Source: Diatrype stigma (lineage: Eukaryota > Ascomycota > Sordariomycetes > Xylariales > Diatrypaceae). From it: a stretch of 64,000 bases of DNA. A program made the position numbers and the translations under genes. Position 1 is the first letter of the stretch. Each line of letters starts with the position of its first letter. The stretch is from the NCBI GenBank assembly GCA_022225965.2, contig JAKJXP020000151.1, positions 1 through 64,000 of the forward strand, read 5' to 3'. Under the pieces are notes generated by a model. The model did no database searches. It was not told where the DNA came from and saw only the letters and a list, made by a program, of their open reading frames with translations. Shown here piece by piece: positions 20,702 to 31,547 of the stretch.

Positions 20702-22336
20702 TCACTCGATCATATCAACATCGTCTCCTCCTGCCAGACCAGCAGTGCTAGCTTCCGCGGTTTCGGCTGGAGCTGGAGCATCGGTGCTCGCGTTCGGCTG
20801 GAAGTAATCGGCCATCTCTGCGTCAAGCTCCTCGGCAGTTTTCTTGGGGCGTCCATCGCGCCCACGGGGCTGACTCGACTCCTGTGTAGCTTCCCGCTTC
20901 GCGCCAGGACGTCTTCCACGGCCGCCACCACCACTACTGCCGCCGCCGCTACCACCACCGCCACGTCTCCGAGGCAAAGGACTACGTGATCCTCTACCGG
21001 GCACATACCGGTCAACTCGGTCGTTGTTATCAGAGTATCGCGGGGGCGAGAAGGAACGAGGCCGGGTGATGCGATCTGCTAGTGACCTTCCGGGCATGTG
21101 TGCAGTGTCAAATGGGTTGCGCTTAGGGGCAGCGGCTGCGAGACCCAGGCGGATAGGTTGACCTAGGGACATATCAGCAATTTATCATTCCAGCTCAGCG
21201 AGCGCGTTGTTACACACCCTTTGCATTTGCGCCATTGAATTCTCGAATGGCTTCCAATGCGTCCTCTCGATGGTCATATGTGACAAAGGCTGTACCTTCA
21301 GAACGTCCGGCGCGATCGTACACAAGGTCGACTTTCAGGATGGGTCCGATCTTTTCGAAAAGCCCCTTTATCACAAGTATGTTAGCGAATTGTCAGAATA
21401 GCATTGCAAATTATGCTTACCTGAAGGTCGCTCTTGGAGAGGTCGTAGTGCAGGTTTTCGACCTTAAGCTTGGTACCTCGGATGTCCCTATGATATGTCA
21501 GAACAATAGCAACGGCTGTGTATTGAGTAGACCACCAACTCTTGTCTCTCTGGCGACTCTCTTCTCCCCGCGTTTCGGGGCCGTCGTCCATATGCTATCG
21601 TCACAATTAGCCGCTTTATCCTGACAAGAAGTCGAGCGCAAGGGTGGGCTTACAGTGTGAGTCCTCGAACCTATCATGGACCCATGCCCTAGAAGTCAAG
21701 CATGTCAGCTCCCGCTCGTCTTGCATATCCTAGCGTTCCTCGACCTTGGCCTGGGAAAACGTACGTATCCATGTTTCTCGAATCATCTCTAGTAGACTGT
21801 CTCGCCGAACGAGATGGCTAGTTAGCGGTAGTTACATCAGGTTTATACCATCACCGATCGTAGTCCGAGGCATCGAGCGCGTGTTGTGATGGCTGCGACG
21901 AGGGCTCGAGGTTGGTAGGTGACAGGTGTTGTGGGAGAGGAATAATCCACCTAGATAGAAGTTGGCACCATGTGAGCTTCTTGTCCCGACGTAGGTATGC
22001 AATGTATCGCATTGCATCGTGCATAGGTATAGCATAGGTACACAAGTCCATTGTAGAATCTCGAAAGCCACATACCTTTCTTACGCCATCGCGGGGATAG
22101 GAATCACGATCGCGTGGTTGTTGCTGCTGCTGCTGTCGTCCTCCTCCACCTCCACCAGCCCTGCGTCCCCGAGGTCTGGAGGTTCGCTTGCTTTGCTATC
22201 CAGTGTCAGCGAGCCTTGCCGTTGATAGCGAACAAGCATCGAGCTATTCGGCCACAGCAGCATTGGGGTTGCCATTGCGACTAAAGGATGTGCGTACCTG
22301 GGACTCAGCGACAATTTCGTCGAGACTGCGATCCAT
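20702..22336 (-). CDS. yra1: Yra1/Mlo3/ALYREF mRNA-export adaptor (318 aa, eight exons)
   Basis: Exons: 22336-22298, 22195-22076, 21796-21765, 21688-21654, 21594-21540, 21487-21421, 21365-21218 and 21162-20702, summing to 957 nt in a consistent phase. The N-terminus MDRSLDEIVAESQ resembles the N-terminal UAP56/Sub2-binding motif. An Arg/Gly/Gln-rich segment follows (exon 2), then a WVHDRFED motif. The RRM is at about residues 99-172 (TKLKVENLHYDL, GTAFVTYDHREDALEAI, QPIRLGL). After it come a Gly/Arg-rich region and a C-terminal KKTAEELDAEMADYF helix of the FoP/Yra1 type. These proteins load on spliced mRNA through TREX and hand it to the export receptor. Intron 5 uses the less common donor GTTGGT, chosen because only it keeps phase and length. 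Intron 2 (279 nt) is much longer than the others (52-102 nt). Confidence 0.88.
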
Positions 22337-22925
22337 GTCGAAACTTTTGCAAGTATTGTAAGAATTATGGTTTTCGAGTAGTGGTTGTTATCAACGCGTC
22401 TATGAGATGTAGATGAGGAAAAGGTTTAAAAGATGAAGTACGAAGTAGTAGTACTGGTAGCGGTACTGGTACAGGTACAGGTAGTGGTAGAGCTCTACAA
22501 ATAGGACAGTGGAATCGGAAGCCTGCCGCTGCTGGGCTGTTGCAGCTATAAGGTGGGGACCGTTCCCATTGTTATGCTTTCGCACTGTCCTTACAATGGG
22601 TTGTTGCCATTCCATGCCCTCATTGTACGGTTGGTTGTCCATGGCATGCACTGTATTGCAGGGACCTAATGCAATATATAATGCAATATACGTACAAGAC
22701 CATAGGTACCTAGGTACCTACCAAACATAGCACCTCATCAGCTCATGTAGGCACATCTCATAATCCAGGCCTACTTCTTACATGTTTTTATCTTGGGGCA
22801 TTGCCAACAGCAACACAACTACCTATACTGGACGAAACGTATCATAACATCAAGCATTGACTACTGCCGTATGAGTTTCAAGATATTCCTGGGTGACGGT
22901 CAACAAGATCTTCGGCTGGTCCCTA
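22337..22925. other. Intergenic / promoter of the Yra1-like gene
   Basis: It includes a TAC/GGTAC-type simple repeat at about 22440-22500 (GTACTGGTAC, ACAGGTACAGGTA) that probably lies in the 5' UTR or promoter of the minus-strand Yra1-like gene. No other gene seen. Confidence 0.5.
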
Positions 22926-24535
22926 TCATGACAACCCTAGAGAAAGGCAAGCCCGGGGTACGCTGATCTTAGTAGTGAATGGTTGTGATGCCGCCTCAGA
23001 TCCTTCTGTTGCGCTGCTTCCGTCCAATTCTGGTGTCGTCCGAAGGAAGAGACCTCCGGTTGATGCTGCGCCGAAATGATCTTCTAGAACCTTTACCTCC
23101 TCGGTTCCATCTCGTAGCGCGACTCCCTCATCGTTGGTCGGGGCTACGCTGAGAGATATCGATGGCGGTACTCTATGGCCCAGCGTATCCTTATTCGTCA
23201 GGTGAGGCTCGATGCAAAAGAGAACGTATGAGCCGGGGGTTACGAGGCCCCCTGAATGGCTAGGACTATCCCTTTCTTGAAAGGCCTTGATGAACAAGTC
23301 GATGTCATCCTGCTCTAGCTGAGCATAGCTCGTCTCAGGGTCTAAGGACAGTAGACCTTGCTTCAGACCCCATCCACCGCCACCGGACACTATTGGCGTG
23401 TTAGTATGTGGGAACCACTGGTATTACAACCTCACTTACAAATCTTGTGTAAACGACAGCCGGAAGACGTCAACCTGGAGAACACATCGACAGCCTCGGT
23501 GGCTAGCTCGGCTTCCGAATAAGCCGAGTCAGCTTTGAAGACCTTGAGATCTAACAGTTTCTCCGTCTCTACCACATGAGGTGGTATGACCCAAGCCCAG
23601 ACCCCTATCGGACCAGAGGAAGATGTGCCATAGCGCTTTTCCCTGACATCAAATATCTGAGGTATGAGGACTTCTAATTCCTTCGAGGCGGGTGATGGCG
23701 AACCGTCCACTTCGACTTGCCGAAGAATATTCCCCAAGCCAGCAACGATCTTGCGGGGGGCGATCAATGGCAATAGTGGCAAGAAAGGGAGGGTGTGGTT
23801 TACTGAAGTTCCGCGAGGAGCCACCTTTTGTGTCTGTTTTTGTCTTGTAGCTTCATGTACTAGAGAGTGACTAGGCCCCTTTTGCCATCGACTGGCAAAC
23901 AGCGTCGAGCGACGTCCGTTCTGGAATATAGTGTTGGCAAGGGGTATAGTGACATCTACCGTCCGAGGATCTCCAGCTAAAGGGTTGGACAAGAATGAGA
24001 CAGAGGATGCTTTGTCTTGCTCGGTTTCTGGGGAGAAGCTACTGGGATCCCATAGATTTGGTAGGATGCTGCTTGTTGAGCTGTATAGAATTGAGAGGCC
24101 CCGGTGTGGATCACTGAGAGGAAGAGTGGACGGGATCCCATCGACGACACCGGCTAAAATATCTATTTGAGAAGCCTCTTCACTACTGAGTGATGACTCA
24201 TAGAGCGTCTGGAGTAAACTTCCCATGAAGCTTTGGTCATCTAGCCATGTAGCGAAATCTTGAGACGCCAAGATCGCAGCATGATGGTCGGCCCTGCCGC
24301 TGCTTCTCAAGGGCAGGCGTTTGACATGGTTCTTGATCTCCCGTAAAACTTGGTCCTATCGAAAGTCAGTCATTATCTAGCTTGACAGCACAACGGCAGG
24401 GCATGTTACCTTAGGAGTTTTGGGTGAGACACTAAGGCCAAATTTTGATACTGCCAATGCCTGAGAGACAAAAGACCTACAATATGCACCAATGCATCTT
24501 GTATAGGAGCTGACACTGGATATTTGGGGCCGCAT
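22926..24535 (-). CDS. Conserved fungal protein of unknown function, probably mitochondrial (501 aa)
   Basis: Three exons: 24535-24410, 24355-23440 and 23389-22926 (1506 nt). Introns are 54 and 50 nt (GTAACA..TAG and GTAAGT..TAG). The N-terminus (MRPQISSVSSYTRCIG...) has Arg and Ser but no acidic residue in the first ~38 positions, as expected of a mitochondrial presequence. Recognisable blocks are SPKTPKDQVLREIKNHVKRL, then RSSGRADHHAAILASQDFATW, a central VPP-like Ser/Pro-rich part, and KILSGGGGWGLKQGLLSLD after the second intron. I recall the Gly-rich block (SGGGGWG.K.GLLSLDP) as conserved in ascomycete hypothetical proteins but know no function. No enzymatic motif is visible. An upstream exon cannot be excluded. 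Confidence 0.75.
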
Positions 24536-25285
24536 GGCTCCGAACTCTGCAGGAAGTTTCTTAGATCATCATCCCAACTCTGTGTGATGCGAAATGCGAA
24601 GTAATAACTGGGCTACGACAAGTACAGCTTTACAAGCTGAGCCACATGGTACTGACTTAGGACAGTTCTGACCAATAACCAATGGCAGCTCGTGTGGCTG
24701 GTGACTGTGGCTGGTATTCACGATGGGCATCACCTTCTGTCAACAAAAGCAGGGACACTGCCTGCTTTTAATTCAGTCATTAAACTGTGATGTAAATGGT
24801 TGCTCAGGTCCATGCCAATTACTGTCGAAGAGATCAATGAACCTCTAATACATCAGAACGTATGAGCCCCATCAGGGTATACTTGGACGAATTGCAGGTT
24901 CCTTCCTAGATCCCAAGTATATAAGTAAACTCATCCAAGTCAATACATACGTGGGTCGCGACACTTAAATTGAAGCCCCTGAATCATTTCCTCTAACTAT
25001 CAAACCACACAAGAAAACAACCAACCTCAACCTCAACCTCAACCTCAGCACACAAAGTCAGAACAGCACTGTCTTGTCCAACCAGTAATAAAAGCTCGGC
25101 CGCCTTTGGTCATCACGGCTGCACAGTACTGTATGGCTAGCAAGACCTCCGGAACGTGTTCTGCGCCACAGTCTGCATTTTACAGGTGGAAGTGGTGGCC
25201 GTTCAATCACCGGAATCACTAGCCATTACTTTTCATAAACTACCTGCTTGGTCTACAGGCTTTAGACAGTTGCCAGTCGTCTTCG
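24536..25285. other. Divergent promoter region
   Basis: Between the minus-strand mitochondrial-type gene and the plus-strand PI-PLC-like gene. A CAACCTCAACCTCAACCTCA run lies at about 25020-25047, a typical fungal pyrimidine/CA-rich leader. No gene seen. Confidence 0.5.
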
Positions 25286-26764
25286 ATGGCCGACCTCACG
25301 ATCCGGAATGTGACTGTCACCCCGCTAGAGCTCAAGCTCATCGAGCGCTTCGAGGGGCATCCCACCCACGGGGGTCACAAGAAGGTCGGCACGATCAAGA
25401 AGTTCACCGGCTTCTACAAAGCGTCGTCGCCCGAAGTATCTCAGCATGTTCAGTCGCAGGGCGAGCCAACAGATCACGGCGACATCGCGCTCTTGGTTCG
25501 CCCGTTCGAAACCCACGTGACGAACGTTCGCGCGCCGGACCCCTCTCGCGAGGTGATCCGCTTGACGTTCGAGTCGGGTGGCCATCGGTACCAGACCGAC
25601 GTGCCCAGTGCCTCACGACGGAGCAGCGTCATGACGAAACTGGACGAAGGGCCGAATGACTACACTGCCATCTATGTCCAGGCGGGCAGCTGCCTGACTA
25701 TTTTCAGCTCTACGCACCTACCCAGCTGGATGGGCGATCTCAAAGACGAGTACCCGCTCTCGGCGCTGTCTCTGCCCGGCACTCACAACAGCCCGACATA
25801 CCGCGTCGCCTTACCTTCGGTGCGGTGCCAGGCGGTCCGCATCCGGGAGCAGCTCGACAACGGCGTGCGATTCTTCGACGTCAGGGTGTCTGTCAGCTCC
25901 AGCTCGCACCATCTGCCCCTCGTCCACGCCGCCTTCCCCGTAGCGCTCACGGGCACGAAGTACTTCGCCGACATGCTGCAAGAGATGTACGCCTTCCTCG
26001 ACGCGCACCCGTCCGAGGCGGTCATCCTGAGCGTCAAGCGCGAGGGCATCGGCAAAGGCACGGACCAGCGCCTGTCCAGGGTCCTCAAGGAGCACTACTA
26101 CGGCGACGGGGCGCGGTGGTACACGGAGCCCCGGATCCCGCGGCTGGGGGAGGTGCGCGGCAAGATCGTGCTCCTCCGCCGCCACGTCAACGACGAGAGC
26201 CTGGACGGCGAGTGGGGCGGCCGGGGCTGGGGGCTCGACGGCAGCGTGTGGCCCGACAACTGCGAGGACGGCCACGCCGGCAGCGGCATCGCCCGCATCC
26301 AGGACTTCTACGAGGTCGACCAGAGCACCAACATCCAGAAGAAGATCGAGCTCGCGCGCAAGCACCTCGAGCGCGCCAGCGAGCCGACGTTCTCGCTAGC
26401 TGCAACTACTGAAACTGAAACTAAAACTAAAACTACTACGCAGGATGACGAGGGGGCAGAGGCGAGGCTGCCGCATTCGCCGCCACTGCCGCCGCCTCCC
26501 CCTTTTTTCATCAACTTTCTCACCGCGAGCAACTTCTTCCGGGCGAACTGCTGGCCGGAGCGCATCGCTGCGAAGGCGAACCCCGCCATCATCGAGTACC
26601 TGTGCATGCGGCACGGGGAGAAGGGCAAAGGCCCTGCTGGTCTGCCGGTTGGCGACGCCTCCACAGGCATCGTGGTCACGGATTGGGTCGGTGGGGATGG
26701 GGACTGGGATCTCATCCGATGTGTCGTGGGGTGGAATGCGAAGTTGCAACTAAAGCAAGATTGA
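25286..26764 (+). CDS. PI-PLC X-domain (phosphodiesterase-like) protein (492 aa)
   Basis: Single exon; the start MADLTIRNVTV is the first ATG of the long frame. Residues 1-140 form an N-terminal domain I do not recognise. The X-domain starts near ALSLPGTHNSPT. The two catalytic His expected of bacterial-type PI-PLC are in GTHNS (about residue 167) and LVHAAFPV (about residue 214), with RFFDVRV between them. Then follow AVILSVKRE, a TEPRIPRLGEVRGKIVLLRR segment and, near the end, NFLTASNF. No Y or C2 domain is present, unlike eukaryotic signalling PLCs, so it belongs with the simple PI-PLC-like family. No signal peptide is apparent. Between about residues 370 and 410 a Thr/Glu/Lys- and Pro-rich insertion interrupts the domain. 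Substrate (phosphoinositide or GPI-like) is inferred from the family. Confidence 0.86.
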   Translation: MADLTIRNVTVTPLELKLIERFEGHPTHGGHKKVGTIKKFTGFYKASSPEVSQHVQSQGEPTDHGDIALLVRPFETHVTNVRAPDPSREVIRLTFESGGHRYQTDVPSASRRSSVMTKLDEGPNDYTAIYVQAGSCLTIFSSTHLPSWMGDLKDEYPLSALSLPGTHNSPTYRVALPSVRCQAVRIREQLDNGVRFFDVRVSVSSSSHHLPLVHAAFPVALTGTKYFADMLQEMYAFLDAHPSEAVILSVKREGIGKGTDQRLSRVLKEHYYGDGARWYTEPRIPRLGEVRGKIVLLRRHVNDESLDGEWGGRGWGLDGSVWPDNCEDGHAGSGIARIQDFYEVDQSTNIQKKIELARKHLERASEPTFSLAATTETETKTKTTTQDDEGAEARLPHSPPLPPPPPFFINFLTASNFFRANCWPERIAAKANPAIIEYLCMRHGEKGKGPAGLPVGDASTGIVVTDWVGGDGDWDLIRCVVGWNAKLQLKQD

Positions 26765-27916
26765 CTAACAAGTCGAGCCAGCTGGGGCTGTATTTTATTG
26801 TAAAAGTAGAAAAATGAGCGATTATAGACGCATCGTCACATGCAAGGAAACTGGCATACAAAAAGAGCAGGCGGAACTTGTTATTAATACATACTTACCT
26901 AGATAGATAAGGTTGATATGCATATTGCATTGTATATTGCATTGTATAGGAGCTCACCACGAGCTACTTACCTACAACTTAATCCTAATACCATTTTAAC
27001 CTCGTACCACGATCAGATCAACAGGATAAGAGGTCCACCGTGTCTGTGTCCAATTGCCCGTAAAACCACCTAACGCCATACAGCTCATATGTTGCGAATT
27101 TGCGTACGATGTGTTCCATTGTGAACCAGTGCAACTTTGCATGTGCATCTGGAGATGTTTGCGATAGGCCTAGGTAGGCAGGGAGGCAAGGTATGTACTA
27201 GAAGGCATGATACCTCGGCATCCTGCCAGCAGCCTGCCTCCCAGCGGACTGGCTGCAGCGCCCGTATGCAGGTTTAGGCGGGTGGGCGGATCCCTTCGGT
27301 AGCTTCGGGTAGCTGTAAGCTGCTATTTCTAGCCAAGTTTCAGCGCGCTAGGGCACGAACGTCATCATGCGCTGTCTGTCGCATTGCGGCTTCTCAACTC
27401 CTAAACGCACGCCCGATCTTTATTCCATACCTGTATAGCCTGTGTTCCATTTCCATTTCCCATCTCCTATTCCGTATTTCAGACTTTTACTTTTGTGACT
27501 GGCCACTGCTTAGAACCTCCGTGGACGGAGATATCGCTCCTTGATTTCATTTTCTCGCTTTTCTTTCTCTGTTTCTTTGTGCAATTTTTCTCATTAGGGC
27601 ACGCCATACATAAAGTTAATCTTGCCTGCCCTCTTCAAAACTTACCTACTTCAGTACCTACTTCAGTGCCTATCCAGCTATCTTACAAGTCAAGTCGCGC
27701 ATGTAGTCGAAGAACTAGCAAAACCTTCCGGTTGAGCGTCTGATGTAAGCTCCAACGGTCTCGCGCCAGCAAAGCTTAAGTGTCGAGTGCTTGTGTTGTT
27801 ATACACTAGATCACTTAGAGGTTGTTGCCATTCATCGCCGAACCATCTAGGTATGCTACTCTTCGCGATTCGCCTGTTTCTGTTCCTTCCTACCCAGAGC
27901 CCGGACTTCAATCATC
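26765..27916. other. Intergenic, includes DGAT2 upstream region
   Basis: 1.15 kb without a supported gene. ATTGCATTGTATATTGCATTGTATA-like sequence occurs at about 26925-26950. The 500 bases before 27917 are pyrimidine-rich and probably include the promoter and leader of the DGAT2 gene. Confidence 0.45.
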
Positions 27917-29933
27917 ATGGGAGAGAAAGAGAACGTCCCAGATAATTCCCATCAGTCACCGGGTAGGCGTCTAGTCTCTAGACTGCCGCGCCTAGGCCAG
28001 GCAATGCGAAGGCAGGATCCTAACTTGCTCACTCGACAGAACAACCAACCGACAGATAGCGAAATACCCGACGTCGATTCTACCCTCGGACGCAAGAGAG
28101 TCGACCAGAGCGAGGCGTCTCACCAAGACTTCTTAAGCCACGTATGTTTTCGACAGATCTCCCAAGGCAGAATTTGGAGCGAAGTACTCATGCCATTCTG
28201 TATAGACAAGTCGAGGGAATCACAGCCCTTCTCGCCGTGTAACTTCGTCATCACTACATCGATCTCCGGTAACACACAACAGTACGCCTAGTCCTAGTAG
28301 GAGAGTTCGCCGAGAATTCAGCGAAGAGAGTCCCTCACCCTTACGAACGCCAACTACTATAAAATCGCCAGGTGTCGTATCGGTGTCCAACAATACGGCC
28401 ACTGCTGGGTTAGCTATCCCGTCGCCTGACCACAAATTCAGGGGTCTCAGGGATAATACGCCACGAAGGTTCTTCTTGCAAGAGAGACCAGGAACAAACA
28501 AGCCAGCGGAAATGGGAACTTTCGCAGAGACGGCTGCGGCCCCTCCCCCGCGAGAAGTGTCGCATACTCTTACGGAGAAAACAGAAGCTGCGCTGGGTCA
28601 AAATGATGGCCAAAACGAAGTCAAAGTCAGCACAGCAAATGGAAGTGGGAAGGGCGCCAATAAACCAAAACCAGAAGCATCAGAGGCCCCTGATCAGTCA
28701 AACGCAAACCAGGACAACGCTAGTTATGCCGAGGCCCTGAAAACAGGACTCACTAATGGCGGTAGTAGCAATGGGGAAAAGCCCAGCAGGGAGCGCAGTC
28801 GTCCTACGGAGGACGACGAATCTGACCCTGACCTTGATGACATGGGTCTAGAAGAAGTCTATCGTGCCCAGAAGCAGCGCAACAAAAACGCCCGTATTAG
28901 ATGGGCTCCCTGGAATGTCCCATTCAGGCGCCGAGCGCAGACCTTCGTGGTACTGATGCACTGCTTGAGTATTGTCTCAACCGTGTCTCTGTTCTTTGCT
29001 CTATGCGCCAATCCCCTGGCTTGGCCGCTACTACTCATATACCTGCTTCACTTGTTGACCTCGAAAGCTGCCACTGACGGATCGCTCTCGTACCGCTGGG
29101 AGTGGTTCCGGAAGAACTACTTCTGGCACCTCTTCGCCGAGTACTTCCCGGCCAAGCTGCACAAGACGTGCGACCTGCCGCCGACGCGCAAGTACATCTT
29201 CGGCTACCACCCGCACGGCATCATCTCGCACGGCGCCTGGGCCGCCTTCGCCACGGACGCGCTGGGCTTCTCGGAGAAGTTCCCGGGCATCACCAACAGC
29301 CTGCTGACGCTGGACTCGAACTTCCGCGTGCCCATCTACCGCGACTACATTCTGTCCATGGGGGTGCGGTCCGTGTCCAAGGAGTCCATCATCAACATCC
29401 TGACCAAGGGCGGGGACAACGGCGAGGGCATGGGCCGCGGCGTCACGGTCGTGGTCGGCGGCGCGCGCGAGTCGCTCGAGGCCCAGCCGGGCCACCTGCG
29501 CCTGATCCTGCGCGAGCGCAAGGGCTTCATCAAGATCGCGGTGCGCACGGGCGCCGACCTGGTGCCGGTGCTGTGCTTCGGCGAGAACGAGCTGTACGAC
29601 CAGCTGCCTCCCGGGGAGCACCCGCTCGTCCACCGGCTGCAGATGTTCGTCCTCAAGGTCTGGAAGTTCACCCTGCCCTTCATGCACGGCCGCGGCATCT
29701 TCAACTACGACGTCGGCCTCATGCCCTACCGCCACCCGCTCAACATCGTCGTCGGCGCCCCCATCAAGGTCGAGCAGCAGCCCATCGTCGCCGGCGGCAG
29801 CGGCGCCATCGACCAGCAGGAGTACATCGACCGCCTGCACGGCCTCTACGTCGACGAGCTGGTCCAGCTGTGGGAGCGCTACAAGGACGAGTTCGCCCCC
29901 GAGAGGAAGGGAAACCTCGAGTTCTTGACTTGA
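27917..29933 (+). CDS. Diacylglycerol O-acyltransferase, DGAT2 family (650 aa)
   Basis: Catalyses the last step of triacylglycerol synthesis (diacylglycerol + acyl-CoA) at the ER and lipid droplets. Two exons: 27917-28141 and 28206-29933; the 64-nt intron is GTATGT..TAG. The joined frame has 651 codons. Family marks: AQTFVVLMHCLSIVSTVSLF and following hydrophobic hairpin (about residues 325-365), EYFP near 386, YHPHG near 410 (the HPHG catalytic motif), the GGARESL segment, RKGFIKIAVRTGADLVPV, and GLMPYRHPLNIVVG near the end. The N-terminal ~320 residues are unusually long for the family, Ser/Pro/Arg-rich and probably disordered, with two SPSRRV segments. Translation could start later (for example at the Met of MGTFAETA), but the spliced frame is open and intron signals support the longer form. 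Confidence 0.92.
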
Positions 29934-31547
29934 ATTGGCCTGGCCTGGCCTGGCCCGATTCGGGTGGGTACGCTCGTAGGGGAGCGGACGGAGGGACGGG
30001 TGGGCAGGGTGATTGATTGACTAGCTGTATGATGGAGTTTCTCGTAGCTTACAGGAAGGGGGAGGGGGGGTTGGGTCACATACATATACACATACATAGA
30101 TGTTCTAAGCAACAGTTAATATATACCGCCTGGGCTAGCCAAAGTCCAAGGCATCATTCATCAAGCTTATCTACCTACCCGCCCACGCAAGTTAATGTGA
30201 TGTGACAGCAGTGGCAGATGGACTGCGGAAGTGCTGGAACATATAGTATTTATAGTATTTGATCCAGTCCCTAGGTTCTTGAAGGGTTCTGGCATATGGT
30301 GGAGTGTGTTACCGAGCAAGACCTATCTATTACACCAGGTACTTGGTATGAGATCCAACGTACCAGCGTGATCCGTGATCGGAAAGAAAAACTACCATTA
30401 TCATGGGAAAAGTGGAATGCCGGTTTTCCTTTTCGCATTTTGAGGGGATCAACGAATGTTGGTTGATCCAAGGTCGTTGATAGTTACCTAGTGTCAATAA
30501 TGGCACGAGTGGTCGGTCGATGATGAGTCTTCGACACGATGTAGCAATGGTACTCTTTGCCGGCCACCTTTGGCGGCGATAAAGACAGCTAACTAGCAGG
30601 ATGCTAGCTTGGCAGGTGACGTCTGAGAGAAAAGAGCGCCAAGGATCGTGACACAACAGTTGGTGTGTTATGAGCCTCGACACGATCGATTGGTCCAGTC
30701 GACGACCTGGAGCGCCGACAAGCGGCTCTCGAGACGGTGAGACGGTCGGAGCCGTGGAACCTAGCTGTAAATGGGCCCGGCCTGGAAGACGCGTGAAGGC
30801 GGCAGAGAAAGCGTCTCTAGACAACCTACGTCCCAAAATGAGTTCGATTATGGTGCCAGCGCAATGGAAAGTCGCCCAGCCAGCCAGGATAGCGCCTACT
30901 TACCCGCAACTCGCTGTGGAACATCAAGGTTATCCCGAAGAAGGGTTCAGGGGGGAGCATTCGAGATCGTTGTGGGCCTAACGATCTTGCTCGGCTGGCT
31001 CGTAGCATTCAGCGAGTGAGTGGCGCGACTGTGGATCTGTAGCTGAGCAAAACTGGGCAATCGACTCTTTCCAATCAGAGGAGGAGCTGAGAGCTCCGTA
31101 AAATTAGCCTCTTGTCTTCCGGGAGCCTCCGGCATGCCGTATCCACTTGGTCAGGACATCTTGGTCTAGCTGGCACCGCGGCCATGGTTGAGATCGGGAG
31201 TGGCTCTCCAAGGAGACATTGTCTCCTGATATGTTGCTAGTTCGTAGGGAAGATGTGAGCCTCACGCTCTTTGCGGCTGTAAGCCTCGTTGGGCTGCATG
31301 AAATATAAGATGTCCTGCAGGGCTCAGGTAGTATATTACAGGAATACTATCATGGTCATCTCATCACATCGCATTGCATCAACGCATTCAAAAGCGTCGT
31401 TGCTTAATTCATTACGATATACCCTCGCACTACCAAGCATTTTATTTGGCTCGACCATAATCAAGTGCTATTTTGGTACTTTCACCCCCCACCTCCCAAA
31501 CGACACCATCTGAACTCAGGCCCAGTTCATCTCGCTGCTAGCGATCG
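29934..31547. other. Intergenic, no supported gene
   Basis: 1.6 kb. Frames of up to 168 codons (30836-30330, minus) lack domains and splice partners. No RNA gene or transposon end was recognised. Confidence 0.45.

Noticed and set aside
29031..29840. 269-codon minus frame and 304-codon plus frame over DGAT2
   Set aside because: Both are frame shadows of the DGAT2 exon, which shows HPHG and other family motifs.
30330..30836. 168-codon minus-strand frame
   Set aside because: No recognisable domain, no splice context, composition like intergenic DNA.
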